From Thermoflexus sp. (GTDB lineage Bacteria; Chloroflexota; Anaerolineae; Aggregatilineales; Aggregatilineaceae), in contig DYGX01000010.1 of NCBI GenBank assembly GCA_020724465.1, positions 1-64,000 of the forward strand: a stretch of 64,000 nucleotides of DNA, given 5' to 3'. Below are positions 52,775 through 61,381 of this stretch, piece by piece (positions within the stretch are counted from its first letter, which is position 1; every line of letters begins with the position of its first letter). The notes beneath the pieces were generated by a model. The model searched no databases. It was not told where the DNA came from and saw only the letters and a list, made by a program, of their open reading frames with translations. The position numbers and the translations under genes are program-made.

Positions 52775-53095
52775 AAGCGGCTAAAAGCAGCAAGAAGCAG
52801 CTAAAAACAGCCAAGAGCAGCAAGAGGATTGGCCTTGTTGTTTTGCTGTCTTTGGCTGGCCCTGGATAGCGTCATGAACCATCTGGCAGACCGGAGCATG
52901 AGGAAATCCGGCGCTAGGCGTAGAGGCCGAGCTTGCCCGGCCCGTGTCACAGACGAGGGAATCGGGCGCGGCGGGCGCAGCTTGCTGCGCCCCGATCGGG
53001 ACCGGTGCTTCGGCATAGTCCACAACACGCTCTATCCGTTCTTCGCTGCTTTCTGCTGCCCCTGGCTGTTTTTCGCTGCTCTTTGCTGTTAAAAT
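52775..53095. mobile_element. MITE-like element with imperfect terminal inverted repeats
   Basis: About 45-base arms (52775-52819 and 53045-53093) are inverted and about three-quarters identical, with the exact core AAAAACAGCCA and multiple AGCAGC motifs. Between them are two hairpins also found at 10.2-10.4 kb: AGGCCGAGC-TT-GCCCGGCC (52924-52943) and GGGCGCAGC-TT-GCTGCGCCC (52973-52992). No ORF or transposase is present. It could be a non-autonomous element or a fused pair of repeats. The plus-strand region contains nothing else. Confidence 0.55.
53087..53095 (+). promoter_or_regulatory. Extended -10 of the redoxin gene, inside the repeat arm
   Basis: TG-T-TAAAAT (53087-53095) lies at the outer end of the right repeat arm, predicting a transcript from about 53102 and a leader of about 50 bases. 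Confidence 0.4.
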
Positions 53096-53153
53096 GCTCT
53101 GCGCGCGGCTGGAACTTCCGCATCGCATTCCCGCGCGAAGGAGAGAATCACGC

Positions 53154-53807
53154 ATGTCATATGTACGAAAAGCGCGCCTCGGCTGGCGGGCGACCGTGCC
53201 GCTGATCCTGGCGGCGCTGCTGCTGGCGGCCTGCGGGCGGGACGAGCCGGCAGAGCCGACCCCGCAGCTTAACCGCCCCGCACCGGGCGCCGAGTCGGAG
53301 TCCGCCGGGGCGCCGGGCGAGAGCGCCGCCCTCAACGTCGGCGATCCCGCGCCGGATTTCACGCTGCCCACCGCAGACGGCGGGACGGTGTCGCTGGCCG
53401 ACTACAAGGGCCGGCAGCCGGTGTTGCTCTATTTCCACATGGCGGCGGGCTGACCGCCCTGCAACCAGCAGATCGTGGATCTGCAAAACTCAGCCGATCT
53501 TCAGGCGCTTGACGTGGCTCTGGTCAGCATCTCGACCGATCCCCCGGAGCAGCAGCTCCCCATTATCGAGGAGTACGGCGTCACCGTGCCGATGGCCGTG
53601 GATGCCCGCTCAGAAGTCTCCGCTCGCTACGACGTGCTCAAGTGGGCGCTGCCCAACGGCGAGCCGGGCCACACCTTCATCCTGGTCGACCGCGAGGGCA
53701 CGGTGGCCTGGATCCGCGACTATGGCGCGCCCGACCTGCCGACCCGCACCATGTACGTTGAGGTCAGCGAGCTGGTCGAGCAGATCCGCGCCAGCCTGAC
53801 GGGCTGA
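53154..53807 (+). CDS. Redoxin (AhpC/TSA-like) lipoprotein, candidate selenoprotein with in-frame TGA
   Basis: A 217-residue thioredoxin-fold lipoprotein. Lipobox LLLAAC (C27) is followed by a Pro/Ala/Glu linker, then LNVGDPAPDFTLPTADGGTVSLADYKGRQPVLLYFHMAAG-(TGA)-PPCNQQIVDLQ. The TGA (codon 100, 53451-53453) falls exactly at the first position of a redox U-x-x-C pair. The frame continues for 118 codons with clear homology (ALVSISTDPPEQQL, GEPGHTFILVDREGTVAWIRDYGAP). Standard gene finders would stop at 119 aa or call a pseudogene. A SECIS-like hairpin follows. No selABCD is in this window. If TGA is a stop, the product lacks most of the fold. Confidence 0.8.
53468..53484 (+). promoter_or_regulatory. 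Bacterial SECIS-like hairpin
   Basis: GCAGATC-GTG-GATCTGC is a perfect 7-bp stem with loop GTG, beginning 15 bases after the TGA. It is placed as bacterial SECIS elements are (UGA to apical loop about 21 bases, G first in the loop). Confidence 0.65.
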
Positions 53808-53903
53808 GCGCGTCGCGCAGCGCCTCTCCGCCGGGGGCGCGCGTCTGTGTCCCCGGCGACGCTTCCCGACACCCCGCGCTCATTCGCCTTTCCCCGGTCC
53901 GGG

Positions 53904-53912
53904 TGCTAGAAT
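53904..53912 (+). promoter_or_regulatory. Extended -10 promoter of the GlyA-GcvT gene
   Basis: TG-C-TAGAAT (53904-53912). It predicts a start near 53919 and rules out the in-frame start at 53903. Confidence 0.5.
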
Positions 53913-53965
53913 TCAAGCGTGGACACGCGTATACACCTCTTTTGCACCGCTCAAATGGAGTTCAT

Positions 53966-56900
53966 ATGGACGACTTTCTGTTTCGTGGTGACCTCGCCGA
54001 TCTCGACCCGGACGTGGCCGCCCTGGTCGATCTGGAAGCGCTGCGCCAGGCTCGCCGCCTGATCCTCATTCCCTCGGAGTCCAGCGTTCCAGCTTCAGTT
54101 CGGCAGGCAGTCGGATCCGTCTTCCACAACATCTACGCCGAAGGCTATCCCAGCCCGGATTGGCGCGCTCTGGACCAGTCGGAGATCCTGGCGGTGGACC
54201 TGCGGCTGGCCGAGTACCGCCGCTATTCAGACGCACGCTATTACAAGGGCACCGAGTTCGCCGACCTGATCGAGAGCCTGGCGCGCCGGCGCGCCGCCGA
54301 GCTGTTTGCGAACGGCTCGGTGCGCCCCGAAGACCTGTGGGTCAACGTCCAGCCGCTGAGCGGTGCCCCGGCCAACAACGCCGTGTACAGCGCCCTGATC
54401 CAGCCCGGCGATACGATCATGGGCATGGACTTGCTGCACGGCGGGCATCTGACTCATGGCAGCCCGGTGAACCGCAGCGGCATCATGTATCGCGTGGTTA
54501 GCTACGGCGTCGACCCCGACACCGAGTTACTCGATTACGATCGCATCCACCAGCTTGCGCAGGAGCATCGGCCCAAGATCATCGTCGCCGGCTATACGTC
54601 CTACCCGCTCGCGCCGGACTGGGCCGCGTTCCGTGCCATTGCCGACGAGGTCGGCGCGGTGCTGCTGGCCGATATCTCGCACGTCTCCGGGCTGGTGGTG
54701 GCCGGTGTCTTCCCCTCGCCGGTAGGGCACGCCCATGTGATCAGCTTCACGACACACAAAACGCTGGCCGGGCCGCGCGGCGCCGTGCTGATGACCACCG
54801 ATCCCAAGCTGGCGCGCAAGCTTGACCGCGCGGTTTTCCCCGGCGAGCAGGGCGGCCCGCATATGAACGCCATCGCCGGGATGGCGGTGGCCTTCAAGCT
54901 GGCGACCACCGAGCAGTTCCGCACGCTTCAGCACCAGACGGTCGCCAACGCCCGCCGCCTCGCCCAGAAGCTGGCCGGGCGCGGCCTGCGCATCCCGCAT
55001 GGCGGGACCGACTCGCATCTGCTGCTGGTCGATTGCAAGTCGGTCGTAGGCGAGGACGGAACCACGCTTAGCGGTGATATGGCGGCGCGCATCCTGGACC
55101 TGGCCGGGATTGTCTGCAACCGCAACACCATCCCCGGCGACACGTCGGCGTTCGGCGCGTCGGGCATCCGCCTGGGCACGCCCTGGATCACGCAGCGCGG
55201 CTTCCGCGAGGCGGAGATCGACCAGTTGGGCGATCTGATCGCGGACGTGCTGCAGCACTGCAAGCCGTTCAGCTATCTGGCCGCGGGCGGCAAGGAGACC
55301 GCGCGCGCCAAGATCGACTTTGAGACACTTTCCGCGGTGCGCCAGGCGGTCGACCGGCTGGCCGAAGCCGCCGGGATCGACTATGACCTGCCCGACCTGG
55401 CCGCCTATCCGAAGGAATATGACGCCGCGGTCGAGCACTTCGGCCTGATGGTGCCATTCGAAGACGGCGAAGGCTGGCGCACGATCGATATCTACGGGGA
55501 CGCGGCGACCGCTTTCCTCGACACGGCGCTTACCAGCGATGTGCTGTCGCTGGACGTGGACGGCTACCAGCTCACCCGCGTGCTGGACCGCGACGGCGCG
55601 CTGATGGCAAACAGCGTGCTGCATCGCCTGCACGACAATGCCTATCACCTGCACGTCGACCGCGACGCGGGCCGCGTCAGCCGCTGGCTCCAGGCGTTAT
55701 CCGACGGATTCGTCGATTTCGACGCGCGGGATGTGTACGCCAAAGCGCCTGGCCCGGTGAGCGTGAGCCTGCTGAGCAGCGAGCCGGACATGAGCGCCTA
55801 CGCTGTGGACTTCCGCGACGACCTGGCGGGCTTTGACCCGCACAAGGCGTACTTCGTCGGCGCACGGGCACGCGGTCCCCTGACCGGCGAGGTCAAGCCG
55901 GTGTTCGCGTGGGAAGAGCCGGCCGATCAGCCGCTCAAGCGCACCTCGCTCTACGCGTTGCACAAAGAGCTGGGCGCGAATATGGTTCCCTTCGCCGGAT
56001 ACGATATGCCGGTCTGGTACACCTCGGTCAGCGCCGAGCACGTCGCCACGCGCACCGGCGCGGGCCTGTTCGACGTCTCGCATATGGGCGTCTTCGACTT
56101 TCGCGGGCCGGGCGCCGAGGCGTTCCTGAACGTGCTGACGGCCAATGACGTGACCATGCTGGCGCCGGGCGAGGCCCACTACAACTACCTGTTGGGCATT
56201 GACGGCATCCCCATCGACGACATCTTCATCTACCGGCTGGAGCCGGACTATTTCATCATGGTGGTCAACGCGGCCAATAATGACAAGGACTGGGCGTGGA
56301 TCACCGGTTTGCAGGCGGGCAAGTACCAGATCGACCCCGACCGGCCGGACGCTGAACTGCCGGGCCGCCATGCCGTCACTATCCGCGATCTGCGCGATCC
56401 GGCCCTGGGCGCGGAGCGGCGCGTCGATATCGCGCTGCAAGGGCCGGCCAGCCGCGATATCCTGCTGGGGATGCACGGCAGCGCCGAGGACAAGGCGCGC
56501 GTCAAGGCGCTGCCCTGGGCCGGCGTGACTCGCGCCGTGCTCGGCGGGTACGATCTGATCGTCGCGCGCACCGGCTACACGGGCGAGCGCGTCGCCTATG
56601 AGATCTTCATCGACCCGGACAAGGCCCCCGCGCTGTTCAAAGACCTGATCGAGGGCGGGGCAACCCCCGTGGGGCTGGCCGCCCGCGACAGCCTGCGCAC
56701 AGAGGCGGGCCTGCCGCTGTATGGGCACGAACTGGCGGGCGATCTGGCGCTTAACCCGGCGGACGCGGGCTTTGGGAGCTTCGTCAAGCTGTGGAAGCCG
56801 TTTTTCATCGGCAAGGCCGCGTTCGTGGCGCACGAGCGCACGCGCGACGCCGTGGTGACGCGCTTCCGCCTGGACGCCAAAGGGCTGCGCGCCCCGCACC

Positions 56901-57157
56901 CCGGCGATCCGCTGGTGGACAACCGCGGGCGCGTGGTGGGCCGCGTGACCTCATGCAGCATCGACACCGAAGGGTATTCGCTGGGGCAGGCGCTGATCAA
57001 GCTCACGCACGCCTCGGAAGGCACGCCGCTGCTGGTGTATGCCGGGGCGGACCGCGCCACTTTGAAGAAGCCGCTGGGCGAGCTGGCGATTGGGGACAAG
57101 ACGATCGTACCCGCGCCGGTGACGGTGCTCAGCCGCTTCCCCAAGCGCGCCAAATAG
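53966..57157 (+). CDS. Fused serine hydroxymethyltransferase / aminomethyltransferase (GlyA-GcvT)
   Basis: A 1063-residue protein joining two enzymes of glycine/one-carbon metabolism. Residues 1-470 are serine hydroxymethyltransferase: [27 protein letters not shown] and the PLP lysine K265 in [11 protein letters not shown]. Residues 655-1063 are Gcv[22 protein letters not shown], the folate/catalytic Asp region [13 protein letters not shown], and [18 protein letters not shown]. The middle (about 480-645) looks like a decayed copy of the GcvT folate domain. Fusion may pass methylene-tetrahydrofolate between sites. The ATG at 53966 has GGAG 5 bases upstream. It ends in a bidirectional-looking terminator. 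No gcvH or gcvP is in the window. Confidence 0.92.
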   Translation: MDDFLFRGDLADLDPDVAALVDLEALRQARRLILIPSESSVPASVRQAVGSVFHNIYAEGYPSPDWRALDQSEILAVDLRLAEYRRYSDARYYKGTEFADLIESLARRRAAELFANGSVRPEDLWVNVQPLSGAPANNAVYSALIQPGDTIMGMDLLHGGHLTHGSPVNRSGIMYRVVSYGVDPDTELLDYDRIHQLAQEHRPKIIVAGYTSYPLAPDWAAFRAIADEVGAVLLADISHVSGLVVAGVFPSPVGHAHVISFTTHKTLAGPRGAVLMTTDPKLARKLDRAVFPGEQGGPHMNAIAGMAVAFKLATTEQFRTLQHQTVANARRLAQKLAGRGLRIPHGGTDSHLLLVDCKSVVGEDGTTLSGDMAARILDLAGIVCNRNTIPGDTSAFGASGIRLGTPWITQRGFREAEIDQLGDLIADVLQHCKPFSYLAAGGKETARAKIDFETLSAVRQAVDRLAEAAGIDYDLPDLAAYPKEYDAAVEHFGLMVPFEDGEGWRTIDIYGDAATAFLDTALTSDVLSLDVDGYQLTRVLDRDGALMANSVLHRLHDNAYHLHVDRDAGRVSRWLQALSDGFVDFDARDVYAKAPGPVSVSLLSSEPDMSAYAVDFRDDLAGFDPHKAYFVGARARGPLTGEVKPVFAWEEPADQPLKRTSLYALHKELGANMVPFAGYDMPVWYTSVSAEHVATRTGAGLFDVSHMGVFDFRGPGAEAFLNVLTANDVTMLAPGEAHYNYLLGIDGIPIDDIFIYRLEPDYFIMVVNAANNDKDWAWITGLQAGKYQIDPDRPDAELPGRHAVTIRDLRDPALGAERRVDIALQGPASRDILLGMHGSAEDKARVKALPWAGVTRAVLGGYDLIVARTGYTGERVAYEIFIDPDKAPALFKDLIEGGATPVGLAARDSLRTEAGLPLYGHELAGDLALNPADAGFGSFVKLWKPFFIGKAAFVAHERTRDAVVTRFRLDAKGLRAPHPGDPLVDNRGRVVGRVTSCSIDTEGYSLGQALIKLTHASEGTPLLVYAGADRATLKKPLGELAIGDKTIVPAPVTVLSRFPKRAK

Positions 57158-57189
57158 CGCCCGGTCCGCGCGCACAGCACGTCAAAGAG

Positions 57190-57218
57190 CAGCCCCGGTG
57201 ATTGGCCGGGGCTGTTTT
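57190..57218 (+). terminator. Terminator of the GlyA-GcvT gene
   Basis: CAGCCCCGG-TGATTGG-CCGGGGCTG (57190-57214) with TTTT at 57215-57218; convergent kinase gene follows. Confidence 0.8.
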
Positions 57219-57225
57219 CGTCCGC

Positions 57226-60200
57226 TCAGATCCCCCCATCAGGCGGCACCGGGCCGGACTCGGTTGTCGGTGTGTCGGTCGGCGGTGGCGGGTCGGTCGG
57301 CGGTGGCACCGGCGTGTCCGTTGGCGGCGGCGGGATGGGCGTATTGGTCGGCGGTACCGGCGTGTTGGTCGGCGGCACGGGCGTGCTGGTCGGGACCGGC
57401 GTGTTGGTTGGCGGCACCGGTGTGCTGGTCGGGACCGGCGTGTTAGTCGGTGGAACAGGCGTATTGGTCGCGGTGGGGCGTGGTGTATTGGTCGCCGTCG
57501 GGCGGGGCGTGCTGGTCGCCGTTGGGCGGGGCCGCGGCGGCTGCCCCTGGACTACCACCCCCTGGAACGGCGTGTTGGTGGGGAGCGGTGCCTGTGTGCG
57601 GGCTGGTGTCGGTGTGGGCGGCTGGAAATGTTTCGGCGGCGGCGTGACGGCCGGGACCGTCAGACAGCGGCCTGTCGCGATGGTATCTACCTTGGCAACC
57701 CAGACCGGCCCCATGTCGTGCAGCTCGACCTGCCACCACATTGAGTTGTTGAGATCGTCTTTCGACCAGCCGGTCACGGCCATGCCCGTCCCCGCGCCGA
57801 CCAGGCCAACAATGCCGCGATCGGCCCCCGGACCGACGCGCAGGCGGACGCCACCCTGGATCGCGATGGCGATACAGGCCGGAAGCTCCAGGCTGCTGGC
57901 GTGGCCCGCGGGGTATTGCCAGACCGGGTCGAAATCCGCCGCCTCGTCAACCGTAATGCGATACGGCCGCATCGCCAGCAGATCGAGGAGATAAACCTCG
58001 CGGTTGCCGTCGCGGTTCGAGGTGAAGGCCAGCCAGTTTCCGTCCGGCGACCAAGCGGGGTCGGTATCGACCGCCGGGTGATCGGTCAGCCGCTCGACGC
58101 GATCGCCTGCCACCTCGCGCCGGTAGATCTCCGGATTGCCGTCCCGCTCCGAGACATACGCGATCCAGAACCCGTCCGGCGACCAGGCGGGCTGGGTGGC
58201 GCCCAGCGGTTCGTCCGTCAGGCGGACGATGTCCTGGTTGGCGTCGATGATGTAGATGTTGGGCACGCCGTCTCGATCGGAGACGAAGGCGAGCCGTGTG
58301 CCGTCCGGCGACCAGGCGGGGGACGTGTCGGCGCCCAGATGCGTCGTCAGCCGCCGGACCGAGCCGCCTTCATCGTCCATGACGAAGATATCGGGGTTGC
58401 CGCGCCGGTCCGACACAAACGCGAGCCACCGGCCGTCCGGCGACCAGGCGGGCGATGTATCCGCAGCGTCCTCGCGCGTCAGGCGCTCTAGCGAGTAGGT
58501 AGCCGTGTCCAGTACGAAGATATCCGGGCTTCCATAGCGCTCGGAGACGAAGGCAAGCCGCGTGCCGTCCGGCGACCAGGCGGGCGCGGTATCCGCCATG
58601 CGCTCGATGGTCAGGCGTTCCAGCGGCGAGCCATCCAGATCCATGCGGTACAGCTCGGCGTTGCGGTCGCGTTCGGACGCGAACGCCAGATGCCCGCTGC
58701 CGCCCCCGACTGCCGTTGCGACGCTCGCCGCAGCAACCGCCATCCAGTCAGGCTGCGGAGTAGGCGAGGGTGGAACTGGCGTCGGGCTGGGCGGCGGCTC
58801 CGTCGGCGACGGCGACGGCGTGTCGGTGGGCGTCGCGGTCGGCTGCGGCGTCGGCGTGCCGGTGGGCGTCGGCGAGAAGGTCGCCGTTGGAGTCGGGGTT
58901 GCCGTATCGGTCGGTGTGGCGGTCGCCGACGGCGTCTCGGTGGGGGTGGCTGTTGGGGTCGGCGTCTCGGACGGGCGCAGCGCGACAATCGTCTGCTGAA
59001 GCGCCGTCGCGCTCATGATCGCGTTCTGCTGAACCGGGTTGACGGGCGGTGACTCGGGGCCGCATGGATGCTCGTCGTCGCCCGCGCTGGCCGCATAAAG
59101 CAGCCCGATCACCAGGGCGACCAGGAGCGTCGTGATCCCGGCCAGGGGCCGCCGGTAGAGGGGCCGGGATGTGCGGCGCGGCGGCACGTAATCGACCGCC
59201 TCAGCTTCGTCGTGGTAGGCCAGCTCGTCGGTCGCGCCGTTGCCTGGCGTGTCGATCCGGTAGACTGTTTCCGGCTCTGCATAGGCGCGTTCGTCAGCAG
59301 CGGCGGCCACCGGTGCGTCTGGCATGGTGACGATCGGCGTCGGGATCGGATCGCCGGCGACCCCGTTGCCGCCGTCCGGCGGGACAGCCTCGAACTCGAA
59401 AAGCGACTTTCTGAGCAGCGGCCCGACAAAATACCCGGTATACTCGCCTGGGTCGTCGGCGATCGCTTCGGCGAACGCTTCGGCGAAATCGGTCACCGTT
59501 GGGAAACGGTCTTCGGGGTCTTTCGCCATCGCGGTCGCCAGCACCCACTCAAGCTCCTCTGGCAGCTCCGGGCGGTAGATGCGCGGCGGGATCGGGTCTT
59601 CGTGCAGGTGCTTGTGCATCTGCGCGTAGGCGGTCGGGACTTCAAACGGCAGGTGGCCGGTGACGAGCGTATAGGTCAGCCCACCGAGCGCGTACTGGTC
59701 GGTGGCCGGTCCGAGCGTTTCGCCGCGCCATTGCTCCGGCGACATATACACCGGCGTGCCCAGCGACACGCCGGAGCGGGTGAGCGTCTCGGTGGTTTCG
59801 AGCAGTTTGGCGATGCCGAAGTCCACGATGTAGGCGCTGCCCTGCGTGTCGAACATGATGTTGCTGGGCTTGATATCGCGGTGAATGACCCCGCGCGAAT
59901 GGGCATAGTCCAGCGCGCTGGCAAGCTGTTTGAGGATCTCGCTGATCTCGCCCAGCGAGGGCAGTTTCGGCTCGGAGTGCGCATGCTGCGCCAGGCGGTC
60001 ATCGAGCGTGCCGCCTTCGAGCAGCCGCATCACTACGTAGTAGGTGCCGCGCTCGGTGCCATAGTCGTAGATGGGGATGATATGGCGATGTTCCAGGGAG
60101 CCGGCCGTCTCCGCCTCGCGGTGGAAACGCTCCACATAGTTGACGCGCCGCAGCGTCAGGGTCGAGAGAACTTTAATCGCGACCCAGCGTTTAAGCTTGG

Positions 60201-60300
60201 GCTGGTAGCCGCGATAGACGACCCCCATCCCACCAATTCCCAGCAGCTCGTGCAGTTCATATGGCCCAAGCCGCCGCCCCGAGAGATTATCGATACCCAT
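57226..60300 (-). CDS. Membrane Ser/Thr protein kinase with TolB-like propeller and SH3 outer domain
   Basis: A 1024-residue PknB-type kinase. Kinase domain at 12-270: glycine loop GIGGMGVVYRG, K43, HRDIKPSN (D142), DFG (160-162), SPEQ. One membrane helix lies near 387-410, then a Pro/Thr linker (about 450-520). The outer part has about six PD40/TolB-like blades (533-800), each with DTxPAWSPDGxxLAFVSxRxGNPDI, then an SH3-like domain (about 806-890) and a long Pro/Thr tail (to 1024). The propeller probably senses a ligand or protein outside. It is divergent from the SagB-like gene. The DNA of blades and tail is strongly repetitive. Confidence 0.93.
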   Translation of the reverse strand: MGIDNLSGRRLGPYELHELLGIGGMGVVYRGYQPKLKRWVAIKVLSTLTLRRVNYVERFHREAETAGSLEHRHIIPIYDYGTERGTYYVVMRLLEGGTLDDRLAQHAHSEPKLPSLGEISEILKQLASALDYAHSRGVIHRDIKPSNIMFDTQGSAYIVDFGIAKLLETTETLTRSGVSLGTPVYMSPEQWRGETLGPATDQYALGGLTYTLVTGHLPFEVPTAYAQMHKHLHEDPIPPRIYRPELPEELEWVLATAMAKDPEDRFPTVTDFAEAFAEAIADDPGEYTGYFVGPLLRKSLFEFEAVPPDGGNGVAGDPIPTPIVTMPDAPVAAAADERAYAEPETVYRIDTPGNGATDELAYHDEAEAVDYVPPRRTSRPLYRRPLAGITTLLVALVIGLLYAASAGDDEHPCGPESPPVNPVQQNAIMSATALQQTIVALRPSETPTPTATPTETPSATATPTDTATPTPTATFSPTPTGTPTPQPTATPTDTPSPSPTEPPPSPTPVPPSPTPQPDWMAVAAASVATAVGGGSGHLAFASERDRNAELYRMDLDGSPLERLTIERMADTAPAWSPDGTRLAFVSERYGSPDIFVLDTATYSLERLTREDAADTSPAWSPDGRWLAFVSDRRGNPDIFVMDDEGGSVRRLTTHLGADTSPAWSPDGTRLAFVSDRDGVPNIYIIDANQDIVRLTDEPLGATQPAWSPDGFWIAYVSERDGNPEIYRREVAGDRVERLTDHPAVDTDPAWSPDGNWLAFTSNRDGNREVYLLDLLAMRPYRITVDEAADFDPVWQYPAGHASSLELPACIAIAIQGGVRLRVGPGADRGIVGLVGAGTGMAVTGWSKDDLNNSMWWQVELHDMGPVWVAKVDTIATGRCLTVPAVTPPPKHFQPPTPTPARTQAPLPTNTPFQGVVVQGQPPRPRPTATSTPRPTATNTPRPTATNTPVPPTNTPVPTSTPVPPTNTPVPTSTPVPPTNTPVPPTNTPIPPPPTDTPVPPPTDPPPPTDTPTTESGPVPPDGGI
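57247..57540. repeat. Low-complexity repeat in the kinase tail
   Basis: Units of about 20-25 bases such as GGCACCGGCGTGTTGGTC recur in tandem across the 3' end of the kinase gene and encode a PPTNTPVP/TSTPVP tail. Such repeats expand and shrink by slippage, so tail length may vary between strains. Confidence 0.75.
58025..58620. repeat. DNA repeats of the propeller blades
   Basis: The string TCCGGCGACCAGGCGGG, encoding PAWSPDG on minus, appears about every 130 bases (near 58040, 58170, 58302, 58433, 58563). Near-identity at DNA level indicates recent duplication or gene conversion of blades. Confidence 0.7.
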
Positions 60301-60530
60301 AATCGCGCTACAACATACCCGTCCACTGTACTTACTTTACATAGCATCGATAATATTTAAATGCAGTATAGGCCATAGATCAGAATGCTGCAACAGGAAT
60401 TCTTGGTAAAGATCATAACAAGTTCGTCCGGCGGTGGCCTTCGCGCTGGCTGGCGTTTTGCCTGCGCCGACCTCACACCGGGCTGCCGCCCGATGTCCCT
60501 TGCGCGTGAGTTGCTTTCAGGAGGCGTGAC

Positions 60531-61280
60531 ATGTCCGATTCGATTGGCCGTGCCTTTATGCGCCAGACGCGCATTGCTGTTCAGGGAGACCCGCCGCAGG
60601 CGTTCGGCGCGCCGCAGCCCCCGCTGGAACTGCCCTATGACACGACCCGGCGCCTGGTTGCCCTGCCGGACCCGCACGGCGTCCAGCCGGTGGAGCCGCG
60701 CCTGCTCGATGTGATCGAGCACCGCGTCACCGTCCGGCGCTACACCGAGCAGCCGCTCAACCTGGTGGAGCTGTCATACTTGCTGTGGTGCACGCAGGGA
60801 ATCAAACCCCTCAACATGCCCAACGTCACGCTGCGCAACGTGCCGTCGGCGGGCGCCCGGCATCCGTTCGAGACGCTGCTGCTCGTCAACCGCGTCGACG
60901 GGCTGGCGCCCGGCCTGCATCGCTATGTTGCCAGCCTGCACAGCCTGGTCGCGCTGCGGCTGGAGGAGCCGGGCCTGGTTGGCCGGGTGATGCGTGCCAG
61001 CGGCGGCCAGTCTCAGATTGAGCTGGCGGCGGTGACGTTCGTCTGGGTGGCCGTGCCGGAGCGCACGACCTGGCGCTATGGCGAGCGCGGCTATCGCTAC
61101 ATGCTTCTGGACGCCGGGCATGTCTGCCAGAACCTGTATCTGGCGGCGTGGAGCATCGGCTGCGGTACGTGCGCGATCGGTGCCTTCGACGACGACGCGC
61201 TCAACGCCGTGCTGGAGCTGGATGGCGAGTCTCAGTTCGTGATTTACATGGCGACGGTTGGCCGGCGGCCGGGCGCCTGA
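60531..61280 (+). CDS. SagB-type nitroreductase-family oxidoreductase
   Basis: A 249-residue FMN-dependent enzyme of the SagB/ThcOx branch of nitroreductases. FMN contacts: EHRVTVRRYTEQPL at the start of the core, NVPSAGARHPFETLLLVNRV in the middle, and CQNLYLAAWSIGCGTCAIGAF plus the C-terminal TVGRRPG. SagB enzymes oxidise azolines in peptides, but many stand-alone homologs have other roles. No precursor peptide or cyclodehydratase is nearby, so RiPP function is not supported here. AGGAGG lies 6 bases before the ATG. Confidence 0.9.
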   Translation: MSDSIGRAFMRQTRIAVQGDPPQAFGAPQPPLELPYDTTRRLVALPDPHGVQPVEPRLLDVIEHRVTVRRYTEQPLNLVELSYLLWCTQGIKPLNMPNVTLRNVPSAGARHPFETLLLVNRVDGLAPGLHRYVASLHSLVALRLEEPGLVGRVMRASGGQSQIELAAVTFVWVAVPERTTWRYGERGYRYMLLDAGHVCQNLYLAAWSIGCGTCAIGAFDDDALNAVLELDGESQFVIYMATVGRRPGA

Positions 61281-61381
61281 GCCTGTACAGACCGCCTGAC
61301 AGCGCAGGCCCGCGCATACCCCGGCGGCGCAAAGAGAGCTAGAATTAAATATTCTGCGTTGCGCGCTCGAAGGAGTACCGT

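Noticed and set aside
53451-53453. TGA read as a true stop, making the redoxin a pseudogene
   Set aside because: The frame stays intact for 118 codons with strong motif conservation, the stop is exactly at a redox residue position, and a SECIS-like hairpin follows. A random nonsense mutation would rarely fit all three. Kept as an alternative until sel genes are checked.
57247-57540. CRISPR-like array
   Set aside because: Repeats are short, tandem, without unique spacers, and encode the Pro/Thr tail of a kinase. No CRISPR array was seen anywhere in the window.
60531-61280. RiPP (azoline) biosynthesis cluster around the SagB-like gene
   Set aside because: No YcaO, precursor peptide or protease gene nearby; neighbours are a kinase and an iron-type ABC transporter.
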